A DNA stretch of 64,000 nt, from positions 348,697 to 412,696 of the forward strand of contig NZ_JAEFCA010000005.1 in the NCBI RefSeq assembly GCF_016405855.1. Direction: 5' to 3'. Below the pieces are notes generated by a model. It saw only the letters and a list, made by a program, of their open reading frames with translations, did no database searches and was not told the DNA's origin. Positions 7,550 through 16,833 of the stretch are shown piece after piece; positions within the stretch are counted from its first letter, which is position 1, and every line of letters begins with the position of its first letter. Source of the DNA: Flavobacterium sp. IB48. Lineage in GTDB: Bacteria; Bacteroidota; Bacteroidia; Flavobacteriales; Flavobacteriaceae. The translations under genes were made by a program, and so were the position numbers.

Positions 7550-9956
7550 GAATAAACCGAATAAAACTTTTTCAATTTTTGCGCTTTTTGTTTTGTTTCA
7601 AATTTGTCTGAGCAGTTTTGCTCAGACAATGAGAAACATCAATGACAATTGGCTTTATTTAGAAAATCATACTCCAAATCTCAACGAAGCACAAAAAGCT
7701 TCCAATTGGGTTTCTCTAAATTTACCTCATACTTGGAATGCTGAAGATGCAACCGATTTAATGCCTGGTTACCGCCGCGATGCAAGTTGGTATCAAAAGA
7801 AACTCAACATCTCTAAAATCGATCAAAATCAGGTTTATTCCTTGTATTTTGAAGGATCAAACGTAACGACTAAAGTCTATGTAAACGGCAAAGAAGCGGG
7901 TTCTCATATTGGCGGTTATATTGGTTTTTCTATCGATGTTACGAAATTAATTAAAGAAGGAAACAACGATATTTTTGTTCGCGTAGATAATAGTTACGAT
8001 ATCGAGGTTATTCCGTCTCAAAAAAGCGATTTTTTTATTTATGGAGGCATCACGCGCGATGTTTGGCTGGTTTCAAAATATAAAAATCATATAGAAAATA
8101 TAAAAATTACCACTCCTGAAGTTTCTGCTAAAAAAGCTTCAGTGCAAATTGTTTCTTCTTTTGTAAATCCTGATAATTCAAAAGATTTATCATTGACAGT
8201 AACTTTAAAAAATCCGAAAGGAAAAAAAGTAGCTAGTAAAACAGTTTTGGTTTCAGATAAAACTTCGACTATCACTTTCGAAAACATCAAAAATCCAGAA
8301 CTTTGGGATACTGAAAAACCTAATTTATACAGACTTTCTGCTGTTTTATCAGAAAAAAATCAAATTAAAGACAGTGTTTCAGAGAAAGTAGGCTTTAGAT
8401 GGTTTGAGTTTAAAGATCATGGGCCTTTTTACCTTAACGGAAAACGTCTGTTAATTCGCGGAACGCATCGTCATGAAGAACAAGCTGGAGTTGGTGCTGC
8501 AATGACAAACGAACAACATTGGGCAGATATGAAATCGATAAAAGAAATGGGAGCCAATTTTGTACGTTTAGCACATTATCCGCAAGATCCAGAAGTTTAT
8601 AAAGCTTGCGACGAATTAGGTTTATTGGTTTGGGATGAATTGCCTTGGTGCCGTGGCGGAATTGGAAATGATGCTTGGAAAACTAACACCAAAAATATGT
8701 TGTCGGAAATCATCAATCAGAATTATAATCACCCAAGTATTATTATCTGGTCTTTAGGAAATGAAATTAACTGGCTTCCTGATTTTCCTGACGGAGATAA
8801 TGCAGAAAAAACAAATGCATTTTTAACCGAATTAAATGATATTGCACACCATCTAGATCCAACAAGAAAAACGGCTATTAGAAAATATTATGAAGGTTCG
8901 CATATTGTAGATGTATTCTCTCCTTCGATTTGGTCAGGCTGGTATTCTGGAAGCTACAAAAGCTATCAGAAAGCAATTGATGTTTACAAAAAAGAATACA
9001 AGCATTTTATTCATGCCGAATATGGCGGAGACAGCCATGTTGGCCGTCACAGCGAAAATCCTGTAACAGGAGAAAATATCATAAAAGCTGAAGGTTGGGA
9101 AGAAGCCATTGTTCAGACCAAAGTGGCAAACATTGCTCAAATTGGCGATTGGAGCGAAAATTATATAGTTGATTTGTTTGACTGGCATTTGCATATATCC
9201 GAGAATGATCCAACGTTTGTGGGAAATGTTCAATGGGCATTTAAGGATTTTGCAACGCCGTTACGTCCGGAAGATGATATTCCATATATGAATCAAAAAG
9301 GACTTACAGATAGAAACGGAATTCCAAAAGATGCGTATTACGTTTTTAAAAGTTATTGGGCAAAAGAACCTTTTGCTTACATAGAATCGCATACTTGGAC
9401 AGAACGTCAAGGTCCTGAAAATACACCACGAACAATTAGCATTTTCAGCAACTGCGATAAGGTAACTTTGTCTCATAATGGAAAATCATTAGGAGAAAAA
9501 CAGCGAAATCTTGCTCTTTATCCTGCAAATGGTTTAACTTGGGATGTCAATTTTACAAAAGGCGAAAATGTTTTAATTGCTATTGGAAAAACAAAAGATG
9601 GAAAAACAGTTTCTGATACGCTAAAAGTGAATTATCGTTTCAATAAAAATGATACGGCAGTTTCTTTGCAATTGTCATCAGAAAAACTAAAAAACGGAAA
9701 TTATTTGGTAACTGCAATCGCTATTGATAATAATAATTTACGTTGTTTGGATTATGAAGCAAGTGTTTATTTTCAATGTTTAAAAGGAGGAAAAACATTA
9801 AAAAATCAAGGAACGCCAACTGGAAGCGAATCCATCAGAATGGCAAATGGAAAAGCGTCTATCGAAGTTATTCCAGATGGTTCTGGCAATCCGATCGAAA
9901 TGACGGCTTTGAACCAAAGTTTTAAAGGCGAATATTTGAAGATTCCGGTTGAATAA
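7548..9956 (+). CDS. GH2 family glycoside hydrolase (beta-galactosidase or beta-glucuronidase-like)
   Basis: An 802-residue exported retaining beta-glycosidase. It has a signal peptide (about 1-26), a jelly-roll sugar-binding domain (about 30-180; PHTWN, then GGITRDVWLV), an Ig-like domain (about 185-285), a TIM barrel (about 290-610) and C-terminal beta domains. The acid/base is probably Glu406 (SLGNEINW) and the nucleophile Glu491 (HAEYGGD). An Asn-x-Lys motif (Asn582, Lys584) sits at the end of the barrel, where beta-glucuronidases use such a pair to hold the carboxylate. This hints at uronic acid recognition but is not proof, because other GH2 enzymes can have similar residues. The gene starts inside the preceding repeat array, 73 bases after GH88. 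Confidence 0.88.
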   Translation: MNKPNKTFSIFALFVLFQICLSSFAQTMRNINDNWLYLENHTPNLNEAQKASNWVSLNLPHTWNAEDATDLMPGYRRDASWYQKKLNISKIDQNQVYSLYFEGSNVTTKVYVNGKEAGSHIGGYIGFSIDVTKLIKEGNNDIFVRVDNSYDIEVIPSQKSDFFIYGGITRDVWLVSKYKNHIENIKITTPEVSAKKASVQIVSSFVNPDNSKDLSLTVTLKNPKGKKVASKTVLVSDKTSTITFENIKNPELWDTEKPNLYRLSAVLSEKNQIKDSVSEKVGFRWFEFKDHGPFYLNGKRLLIRGTHRHEEQAGVGAAMTNEQHWADMKSIKEMGANFVRLAHYPQDPEVYKACDELGLLVWDELPWCRGGIGNDAWKTNTKNMLSEIINQNYNHPSIIIWSLGNEINWLPDFPDGDNAEKTNAFLTELNDIAHHLDPTRKTAIRKYYEGSHIVDVFSPSIWSGWYSGSYKSYQKAIDVYKKEYKHFIHAEYGGDSHVGRHSENPVTGENIIKAEGWEEAIVQTKVANIAQIGDWSENYIVDLFDWHLHISENDPTFVGNVQWAFKDFATPLRPEDDIPYMNQKGLTDRNGIPKDAYYVFKSYWAKEPFAYIESHTWTERQGPENTPRTISIFSNCDKVTLSHNGKSLGEKQRNLALYPANGLTWDVNFTKGENVLIAIGKTKDGKTVSDTLKVNYRFNKNDTAVSLQLSSEKLKNGNYLVTAIAIDNNNLRCLDYEASVYFQCLKGGKTLKNQGTPTGSESIRMANGKASIEVIPDGSGNPIEMTALNQSFKGEYLKIPVE

Positions 9957-9958
9957 AA

Positions 9959-10080
9959 GTTGCTAAGATGCTAAGATGCTAAGCTACTAAGATTCTAAGT
10001 TTTTTTGTTTCACGCAGATTTTACAGATTTAGCAGATTTAATTTTGATCTGCTTAAATCTTTTTACATCTGCGTGAAACA
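9959..10080. repeat. Two adjacent intergenic repeat arrays
   Basis: 9959-10000 is a tandem array of CTAAGATG-type octamer words. It is followed by an inverted repeat with TTTCACGCAGAT (from 10008) and ATCTGCGTGAAA (10067-10078) as outer arms and AGATTTAGCAGATTT / GATCTGCTTAAATCT inside. The second unit shares its CGCAGAT...AGCAGATT words with the array near 6114. Confidence 0.6.
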
Positions 10081-10166
10081 AAATCATTTTAATCCTTATA
10101 ATCTGTGGCTATAAATAAAGCATTCATTCCAAAAAAATACAATTACAAAACAAATTAATACAAAAA

Positions 10167-11963
10167 ATGAAAAAACTATTAACCGCACTACTCCTAACCT
10201 CTTCCGTTTTGGCGTCTGCGCAAAATCTAATCTCGAATGTACCAAACCGAAATACCACCTCTTTAAACGGAGTTTGGAATTATATTATAGATCCATACCA
10301 AACAGGTTTTTACAGTTTTCACCTTGACCAATATGACAAAAGTGAAAAGCCAGCAAAAGGAGCTTTTTTTACAAATTATCATGCTCAAAACAAACAGGAA
10401 TTAGTAGAATATGATTTTGATAAATCGCCTACAATCAATATTCCAGGCGATTGGAATTCGCAGGTTACAGAACTTAAATATTATGAAGGAAATGTTTGGT
10501 TTAAAAAGTCTTTCGATTATAATCTAGCAGCTAAAAAGCGTTTGTTTTTGTATTTGGGAGCTATCAATTATAAAGCTGATGTATATTTAAATGGAAAAAA
10601 ACTAGGAACGCACGAAGGCGGTTTTACTCCATTTAATTACGAAGTCACTTCTATTGTACAGCCAAAAGACAATTATCTCGTTATAAAAGTGGACAATACG
10701 CGTCATAAAGAAGATGTTCCAACGGTGAATACTGATTGGTGGAATTATGGCGGAATAACGCGCGATGTAACTTTAATTGAAGAAGAAGCTTCTTTTGTAG
10801 AAGATTATACTATTCAACTGAAAAAAGGCAATGCAAATGTTATTTCTGGTTTTATCAAAATCAATAATTTACAGGCTTCACAAAACAGTGTTTCGATTTC
10901 GATTCCAGAATTGAAAATCAATTTTAAAGAAAAAGCAAATGCTCAGGGAATTTTAAACTTCGAAATTCCTGCTAAAAAAATCTCGTACTGGTCTCCTGAA
11001 AATCCGAAATTGTACGACGTAACAATTGATTTTAACGGACAAAAATTAAAAGATCAAATTGGTTTTAGAACTATCGAAACCAAAGAAGATAAAATTTTGC
11101 TAAACGGAAAACCAATCTTTTTGCGCGGTATTTCTATTCATGAAGAAAATGCAAAAGGCGGACGTGCTAATTCTCCCGAAGATGCCTTGCGTTTGTTAAA
11201 TTGGGCAAAAGAATTAGGTTGCAATTATGTTCGTTTGGCGCATTATCCGCACAACGAAAATATTATTCGCGAAGCCGATAAAATGGGAATAATGGTTTGG
11301 GAAGAAATTCCGGTGTATTGGACAGTAGAATTTACAAATAAAAATACCTATCAAAATGCCGAAGATCAATTAACGGCTTCTATCATTAGAGATAAAAATA
11401 GAGCTAGCATTATTATTTGGTCAATGGCAAATGAAACGCCAATTTCGGATGCCAGAAATACATTCATTAAAAATTTAGCTTCACACACTAGATCATTAGA
11501 CAACACAAGATTAATCAGTGCGGCTTTATTGACCAAAAAAGAAACGATTGACGATCCAATTGGTGAAGTTTTAGATGTTGTGGCTTTCAACCAGTATTTG
11601 GGCTGGTACGGCGGAAATCTCGAAGATGCTGAAAAAATAGTTTGGAAATCTAAATACAATAAACCTATTGTTGTTTCTGAATTTGGAGGCGATGCTAAAG
11701 CTGGTTTACACGGAGAAAAAAATGAACGCTGGACAGAAGAATATCAGGAATATTTATACATTCAGAATTTAAAAATGATTGAAAAGATTCCACACCTCAG
11801 CGGAACAAGCCCTTGGATTCTGGTTGATTTCAGATCTCCAAAAAGATTGCTTCCAGGAATTCAGGACGGTTACAATCGAAAAGGTTTAATTTCGAATGAC
11901 GGCGAAAAGAAGAAAGCATTTTATATTATGCAGAATTGGTACGATAAGAAGAAAAAAGAATAA
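10167..11963 (+). CDS. GH2 beta-glucuronidase-like enzyme
   Basis: A 598-residue exported GH2 enzyme, close in length to characterised beta-glucuronidases. It has a signal peptide (about 1-19), a sugar-binding domain (about 30-205; GGITRDVTLI), an Ig-like domain (about 208-302) and a TIM barrel (about 305-595). The acid/base is probably Glu423 (SMANETP) and the nucleophile Glu505 (SEFGGDA). Two features point to beta-glucuronidase: FNQYLGWYGG (about 474-483) and Asn570-x-Lys572 in YNRKGL, the pair that binds the sugar carboxylate in this family. It would remove terminal glucuronic acid and complement GH88, which removes the unsaturated form. It is the last clear PUL1 enzyme, 109 bases before the DUF2911 gene. 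Confidence 0.85.
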   Translation: MKKLLTALLLTSSVLASAQNLISNVPNRNTTSLNGVWNYIIDPYQTGFYSFHLDQYDKSEKPAKGAFFTNYHAQNKQELVEYDFDKSPTINIPGDWNSQVTELKYYEGNVWFKKSFDYNLAAKKRLFLYLGAINYKADVYLNGKKLGTHEGGFTPFNYEVTSIVQPKDNYLVIKVDNTRHKEDVPTVNTDWWNYGGITRDVTLIEEEASFVEDYTIQLKKGNANVISGFIKINNLQASQNSVSISIPELKINFKEKANAQGILNFEIPAKKISYWSPENPKLYDVTIDFNGQKLKDQIGFRTIETKEDKILLNGKPIFLRGISIHEENAKGGRANSPEDALRLLNWAKELGCNYVRLAHYPHNENIIREADKMGIMVWEEIPVYWTVEFTNKNTYQNAEDQLTASIIRDKNRASIIIWSMANETPISDARNTFIKNLASHTRSLDNTRLISAALLTKKETIDDPIGEVLDVVAFNQYLGWYGGNLEDAEKIVWKSKYNKPIVVSEFGGDAKAGLHGEKNERWTEEYQEYLYIQNLKMIEKIPHLSGTSPWILVDFRSPKRLLPGIQDGYNRKGLISNDGEKKKAFYIMQNWYDKKKKE

Positions 11964-12072
11964 TAAGTTATATGGTCTATTACCAATTCATTAACAAAAA
12001 ACAGACTGTAAATTATATGATTTTTCTTCATTATTAACTTACTTTGTAGTTATTCTAAAAAATTGTAATCCT

Positions 12073-12636
12073 ATGAAAAAATTTTATTTACTGGCAGTTA
12101 CGCTATTTGCTGCCTTTACAGTTCAGGCTCAAGATGTGGTGAAATTTGCTCCATTAGACAATAGTCCTGTTGATATTTCTTATTTCCCAAACAAAGCAGT
12201 TAAGTTCAAAAAAACAGATAATCCAAATCCGGTTATCAAAGTTCTTTATGCAAGACCTACTGCAAAAGGAAGAACTATTTTTGGCGATGTTGTAAAATTT
12301 GGTGAAGTTTGGAGAGTTGGTGCTAACGAAAATACAGAAATCAAATTCTACAAAGAGGTAACTATTGGCGGTAAAAAAGTTCCTGCAGGATACTATAGTT
12401 TATTTGCTATTCCTGAAAAAGACAAATGGACTATCATTATCAATAAAGAATTAGATTTATGGGGTAGTTATGCTTATGACGAAAGCAAAGATGTAGTGAG
12501 AGTTTCTGTTCCTGTTAAATCTGTAAGCGAAACTATTGAAGCTTTATCTATTGCATTTACAGCTCAAGGTAATATTGCTAATTTAGTTATTGGCTGGGAT
12601 AAAACAACGGTTGAATTACCTATTACGATTAAATAA
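12073..12636 (+). CDS. DUF2911 family exported protein
   Basis: A 187-residue protein with a clear signal peptide (about 1-20, ending VQAQ), followed by a domain I recognise as DUF2911: YARPTAKGRTIFGD, FGEVWRVGANENTEIKF, and GYYSLFAIPEKDKWTIIIN. Members are common in Bacteroidota and have no established function. The protein is probably periplasmic. It has its own terminator and little obvious link to glycan breakdown, so it is probably independent of PUL1. Confidence 0.85.
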   Translation: MKKFYLLAVTLFAAFTVQAQDVVKFAPLDNSPVDISYFPNKAVKFKKTDNPNPVIKVLYARPTAKGRTIFGDVVKFGEVWRVGANENTEIKFYKEVTIGGKKVPAGYYSLFAIPEKDKWTIIINKELDLWGSYAYDESKDVVRVSVPVKSVSETIEALSIAFTAQGNIANLVIGWDKTTVELPITIK

Positions 12637-12660
12637 CAAATCGAATATTTTAAATACAAG

Positions 12661-12689
12661 AGAGACATTGCAAGATGTCTCTTTTTTTG
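12661..12689 (+). terminator. Intrinsic terminator after the DUF2911 gene
   Basis: The stem AGAGACAT (12661-12668) pairs with ATGTCTCT (12675-12682) and is followed by a run of seven T. It also lies just downstream of the minus-strand LuxR gene. Confidence 0.8.
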
Positions 12690-12713
12690 TTTATAGCTTC
12701 TTAAATAAAATTT

Positions 12714-13490
12714 TTACAGCGAAATAATTCCCATTACAAAAGCAGTCTGAACTGCTTCTGCTGTATTGGTTACTTTCAATTTTTCGATAATATTCTGTCT
12801 GTGTCGTCTTACAGTATAAACCGAAATGTGCATTTCGGCTGCAATTTGTTCGCTTTTGTTTCCTTTTGCAACGCTGGTCAAAACTTCTATTTCTCTCTTT
12901 GAAAGTATATTTTCAGTATTGTTTTTATACTTTTCAGATTCAATTACTTGGCCTGTTCTAATATTAAAAATCTTTCCTTCAATTCCTGTACGAGGCTGCA
13001 AATCTGTTGATGGCAGATACAAGCATAATGCAAGCGAAATACTTCCGTTATTAAACGTGTTTAAATAAATCGTTCGATGATTTATATAGGTAATTTTATC
13101 GATAGAATCTTTCATTCTAAGACGGCTCAAAGTGCTGTAATTGCTATATTCTTCTCTCGGAATCTCTTTTAAAAACTGATAAAAATTGAGTTCCAAAACA
13201 TGACGTTCCACCAAATCTTCTGAATTGATTTTAGTGAAAATACATTCTTCAAAAGCAGAATCGATTTCAGAATTTTCGTCTGGAAGTCCAAAAATCGAAC
13301 CGAAACTACCTGCATAGATATAACTTTTGTCGGATTGATAATCGGATAAAACAGCTACACATTGTTCTATTTTGACATAATTGATGACGAATTGTTTATA
13401 CATTTCGATATCATTAGATTCTCCAATTTCAAATTTTTGTTCTAAAAATGTAGTCATTAATTGGTTTTCGATCGAAGAATTCTGTGGCAT
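12714..13490 (-). CDS. LuxR-type transcriptional regulator with an uncharacterised N-terminal domain
   Basis: A 258-residue cytoplasmic protein. The last 65 residues are a LuxR/GerE helix-turn-helix domain (SKREIEVLTSVAKGNKSEQI, then ISVYTVRRHRQNIIEKL). The first 190 residues carry no receiver-type phosphorylation motif and may form a PAS-like sensor (CVAVLSDYQSDKSYIYAGSF). A paralogue lies at 47482-48237 with the same layout, including VLSD(L/Y)...KSYIY and RRHRQNI(I/L)EK. It is divergent from the DUF1349 lipoprotein gene with about 100 bases between starts, so it may regulate that gene. The ligand is unknown. Confidence 0.85.
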   Translation of the reverse strand: MPQNSSIENQLMTTFLEQKFEIGESNDIEMYKQFVINYVKIEQCVAVLSDYQSDKSYIYAGSFGSIFGLPDENSEIDSAFEECIFTKINSEDLVERHVLELNFYQFLKEIPREEYSNYSTLSRLRMKDSIDKITYINHRTIYLNTFNNGSISLALCLYLPSTDLQPRTGIEGKIFNIRTGQVIESEKYKNNTENILSKREIEVLTSVAKGNKSEQIAAEMHISVYTVRRHRQNIIEKLKVTNTAEAVQTAFVMGIISL

Positions 13491-13520
13491 TTAGAAAGTA
13501 TAATTGGTTAATTTTACGTA

Positions 13521-13551
13521 TTGCCCCTTTTGTGAAGCAATTCTATTTTTG
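13521..13551 (+). promoter_or_regulatory. Promoter of the DUF1349 lipoprotein gene
   Basis: TTG at 13521-13523 and TATTTTTG at 13544-13551 match the flavobacterial TTG / TAnnTTTG consensus with 20-base spacing. Transcription would start near 13558, about 35 bases before the ATG. Confidence 0.6.
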
Positions 13552-13592
13552 GAAAATTAAAAATATTACTTTCTATCCCAAAAAAATAATCT

Positions 13593-14342
13593 ATGAAAAC
13601 ATTTTTTTACAATGCTATTATTATCCTTAGCCTTTCGGCTTTAACGAGCTGCAATACTAAAAACGAAACTGCAAAAACAACAATGAAAGAAGAAACAAAA
13701 ACAGATTCTGCATTTGTAAATGGTTCGCCTTGTGATATCAAATTATCTTCTATCCATTTTACAAAAGCAGTAAATGGTGCTGACTCGCTAATTAAGACTG
13801 AAGCAAATGAAAAAGTAATTTTTAAAGCTGGTGAAAAATCAGATTACTTTTCTGATCCAGACGGAAAATTGTCTAATACTAGCGCGCCAATGCTTTTATC
13901 TAAAGTAGACAATACAAAACCTTTTACGCTTACCGCAAAAGTTACGCCTGAGTTTACAGAAAAAGGTTTGTATAATGCTGGTGTTTTATATATTTATGTC
14001 AATGACAGTTTCTATCAAAAATTTTGTTTTGAGCAAGACGAAAGAGGCAATCACAGAATTGTAACGGTTCGCACTATGACAACTTCTGATGATAACAATC
14101 ATGATGTGGTAAAACAGCCTTCTGTTTACATGAAAATCTCTTCTGACACTAAAACGGTTGCAAGTTATTATTCGTTAGATAAAAAGAACTGGCAGATGGT
14201 TCGTTTGTATAAAAACAACTACCCAAAAGAAATCTGGATGGGAATTAGCACTCAATGTCCTGTAGATAAAGGAACTCAAAGTATTTTTGAGGAAATTAAT
14301 CTGGAAGAAAAAAGTGTTTCTGATTTTCGTTTAGGAATCTAA
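13593..14342 (+). CDS. DUF1349 domain lipoprotein
   Basis: A 249-residue protein with a lipoprotein signal peptide (lipobox LTSC, Cys about 20) and a short Thr/Lys-rich linker. The rest matches the DUF1349 concanavalin-like beta-sandwich (PFTLTAKVTPEF, YNAGVLYIYVNDSFYQKFCFE, VASYYSLDKKNWQMVRLY, WMGISTQCPVDKG). Related proteins have a lectin-like fold and no firm function. It could bind carbohydrate, but no PUL-like coupling is visible. It is divergent from a LuxR-type regulator and has its own promoter. Confidence 0.8.
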   Translation: MKTFFYNAIIILSLSALTSCNTKNETAKTTMKEETKTDSAFVNGSPCDIKLSSIHFTKAVNGADSLIKTEANEKVIFKAGEKSDYFSDPDGKLSNTSAPMLLSKVDNTKPFTLTAKVTPEFTEKGLYNAGVLYIYVNDSFYQKFCFEQDERGNHRIVTVRTMTTSDDNNHDVVKQPSVYMKISSDTKTVASYYSLDKKNWQMVRLYKNNYPKEIWMGISTQCPVDKGTQSIFEEINLEEKSVSDFRLGI

Positions 14343-14487
14343 GTTTGCTATTTTAAGTTCTTCAATAAAAACAAATTGTTATCATTAAAGTAATTATTTT
14401 TTCAAATTGACGTATGATTTATATTACTAAGTTTTGTATTTTTATCTAAAGCAAAATTAATATTACCTAACTTTAAAAATAAACTAC

Positions 14488-14820
14488 ATGGGAAAATTTG
14501 TAATCACTACTAGAACCAACGGTGAGTTTCAATTCAATTTAAAAGCTGGTAATGGCCAGACTATTTTAACAAGCGAAGGCTACACAACAAAAGCGGCATG
14601 CAATAATGGAATTGAATCTGTAAAAAATAACGCAGCTGACGATAATCGTTACGACAGAAAAGAAGCTAAAAACGGAAAACCTTATTTCAATTTAAAAGCT
14701 GGAAACGGTCAGATTATTGGTTCTAGCGAAATGTACGAAAGTGTAGCTGCTAGAGAAAACGGAATTGAATCTGTAAAGAAAAATGCTCCTGAAGCTACTA
14801 TTGATGATCAAACGGCTTAA
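14488..14820 (+). CDS. YegP-like DUF1508 family protein
   Basis: A 110-residue cytoplasmic protein made of two DUF1508 repeats, each with FNLKAGNGQ followed by an N-G-I-E-S-V-K motif (about residues 1-48 and 54-103). The two-repeat size is normal for YegP-like proteins. The function is not established. It is monocistronic: about 145 bases of non-coding DNA lie before it, and a strong hairpin follows. Confidence 0.88.
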   Translation: MGKFVITTRTNGEFQFNLKAGNGQTILTSEGYTTKAACNNGIESVKNNAADDNRYDRKEAKNGKPYFNLKAGNGQIIGSSEMYESVAARENGIESVKKNAPEATIDDQTA

Positions 14821-14838
14821 GACATATTTATAAAAGAT

Positions 14839-14875
14839 AAAAGCTGTTTCTATTAATTTAGAAACAGCTTTTTTA
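14839..14875. terminator. Bidirectional terminator between the YegP-like and GH43 genes
   Basis: The 13-base stem AAAAGCTGTTTCT (14839-14851) pairs with AGAAACAGCTTTT (14860-14872) and has A- and T-runs on both sides. It can end the + strand yegP-like transcript and the - strand PUL2 operon. Confidence 0.8.
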
Positions 14876-14895
14876 TTGAAAATTAAATTTTGAAA

Positions 14896-16833
14896 TTACT
14901 TCTTCAAAGCCTCAATTCCAGCATGAGTTGGAACAACTTCTTTGATGGTTCCATCTGCATTAAATTCTAATTTATCGATGCAGACTTCGCGATGAAAACC
15001 TCCTGCGTCTCCCATTTTTATTCCGGTTGGATAAGAGAATCTATGATACGTAATATACCATTCGTCTCTATTTGGAATTTGTAAAACTGAATTGTGTCCG
15101 GTTGCATAAATGCCTTCTTCCGGTTTTCCTTGAATTACGATATTGTTTTCTGGAATTTCAAGCGGTCCAGTCGGAGAATTTGAAATTCCGTATCTCACTT
15201 TGTATTTCGGACTTCTCGTATCGTCTTCGCTCCAAAAGAAATAGTATTTTCCGTTTCTGTAAATTACATAAGTTCCCTCACGAAATGAAGGATTTACAGC
15301 AATCACTTTCTGCGTTCCGGGTTTTAAAGAAACCATATCAGGATTTAACTCAGCCACTCCCATATACATATTTCCCCAATACAAATAGCTTTTTCCTGTT
15401 TTAGGATCGGTGAAAACATCTGGATCAATTTCTTGTCCGTCGTGTATTCCTTCTGGTCTTGTAGCAACGATGGCTTTTCCGCTGTCTTTAAAAGGTCCTG
15501 TTGGATTGTCAGAAACGGCAACTCCAACTTTTTGCGCAGCTGTGAAATAGTAGAAATATTTATACTTTCCTTTTATCTTTTTCTCAACAATACAAGGCGC
15601 CCAAGCATTTCTATTTCCCCACGGAACATCTTTTTTTAGATCTAAAATAATCCCCTCATCTTTCCAATCCACTAAATTATCTGAAGAAAAGGTTTTGAAA
15701 TAATATCCAGACCAGCCATCAAATCCGTCACTTGTTGGATAGATGTAATATTTTTTTGTTTTGTTAGAATACAAAATTTCAGGATCTGCATAATAGCCTT
15801 CCAAAACTGGGTTATGATTTACTTTTGCAAGTTTTGCAGGTGTTCCCCATTTATCAGTAATTCTTTTTAATTCAGAACGAGTTATCGGTAAAATAGTTCC
15901 ATGACGCGGATTAAAATCCATTGAAATATCATTATCAATTACACTGAAATTCTCTAGGTCTTTCGTTTTTGTGAATTGATATCTTCCTTTAGTGTACACA
16001 TCGTACATCAAAATATACTCATCTGAATTATTCAGTTTAAAAACGCTCGAACCTTCTACTCCATCTTTTGTCTGTTGCAGATAATTATCATTTTCAACCC
16101 ATTTTCCAGAAGTCAAATCTTTTGTAACTGCCACTTTGATTCCAGGCGTATTGGTTTCTGTTTTATAAAAAAGGTGATATTCTCCATCTTTTTCAATGAT
16201 ATCACCATCAATACAAGCGTTTCCTGACTTTGGAACAAACAATAATTTTGGCTCACTTTCTAAGGCAGTAAAATCTTTATTCGCGTAAGCGTAATAAATT
16301 TTATCTGGACCTCCAGCATGTTGCATACTAAAGTAAATCATGTATTTTCCAGCCTTTGCATCGTAAATAGTTTGCGGCGCCCAAACACGTTTTAAGTTTT
16401 CATTTCCTGGAAATGTAGTTTGGATATTGACAATACTGCTTTTCCAATTTACTAAATCAGTACTTTTTAATAAAACCATTGCACGGTTGCTGTCCCAACC
16501 TTTTGAAGAAGTCATATCGGTTAGAACCATGTAAAATGTTTTGCCATCGTCTCCGCGTAAGATATGCGGATCGCGAACTCCTCCTGTCGAACTGATCGCT
16601 TTACTGTCTAAAATTGGTTTATTATTGTTAAGCGCGTAATAATGATATCCGTCACTGCTTACAGCATAATTAACTGCTTCTTCTTCGACTTTATTCCCTA
16701 TAAAATAAACAAATAAATAAGCTGTTAAATCTTTTTCGGCAATAACGGGCGGAACTCCTTTTGCTGAATTCTGGGCTTGTATAGAAGTCGAAAGGCTTAG
16801 TAATGATATCAGACAAAAAAATATTCTTTTCAT
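14896..16833 (-). CDS. Exported protein with two GH43 domains
   Basis: A 645-residue protein with a signal peptide (about 1-20) and two five-bladed GH43 propellers. The first (about 35-320) shows a possible catalytic triad: Asp88 (VRDPHIL), Asp209 or 211 (CIDGDI) and Glu260 (GVEGSSVF). The second (about 338-640) shows Asp350 (YYADPEI), Asp470 (EIDPDVF) and Glu519 (REGTYVI). GH43 enzymes are inverting and mostly release arabinofuranose, xylose or galactose. Two apparently intact sites suggest two activities in one chain. It is last in the PUL2 operon, with no gap from the GH27 gene (stop and ATG abut), so the two are translationally linked. The exact specificity is not readable. Confidence 0.85.
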   Translation of the reverse strand: MKRIFFCLISLLSLSTSIQAQNSAKGVPPVIAEKDLTAYLFVYFIGNKVEEEAVNYAVSSDGYHYYALNNNKPILDSKAISSTGGVRDPHILRGDDGKTFYMVLTDMTSSKGWDSNRAMVLLKSTDLVNWKSSIVNIQTTFPGNENLKRVWAPQTIYDAKAGKYMIYFSMQHAGGPDKIYYAYANKDFTALESEPKLLFVPKSGNACIDGDIIEKDGEYHLFYKTETNTPGIKVAVTKDLTSGKWVENDNYLQQTKDGVEGSSVFKLNNSDEYILMYDVYTKGRYQFTKTKDLENFSVIDNDISMDFNPRHGTILPITRSELKRITDKWGTPAKLAKVNHNPVLEGYYADPEILYSNKTKKYYIYPTSDGFDGWSGYYFKTFSSDNLVDWKDEGIILDLKKDVPWGNRNAWAPCIVEKKIKGKYKYFYYFTAAQKVGVAVSDNPTGPFKDSGKAIVATRPEGIHDGQEIDPDVFTDPKTGKSYLYWGNMYMGVAELNPDMVSLKPGTQKVIAVNPSFREGTYVIYRNGKYYFFWSEDDTRSPKYKVRYGISNSPTGPLEIPENNIVIQGKPEEGIYATGHNSVLQIPNRDEWYITYHRFSYPTGIKMGDAGGFHREVCIDKLEFNADGTIKEVVPTHAGIEALKK

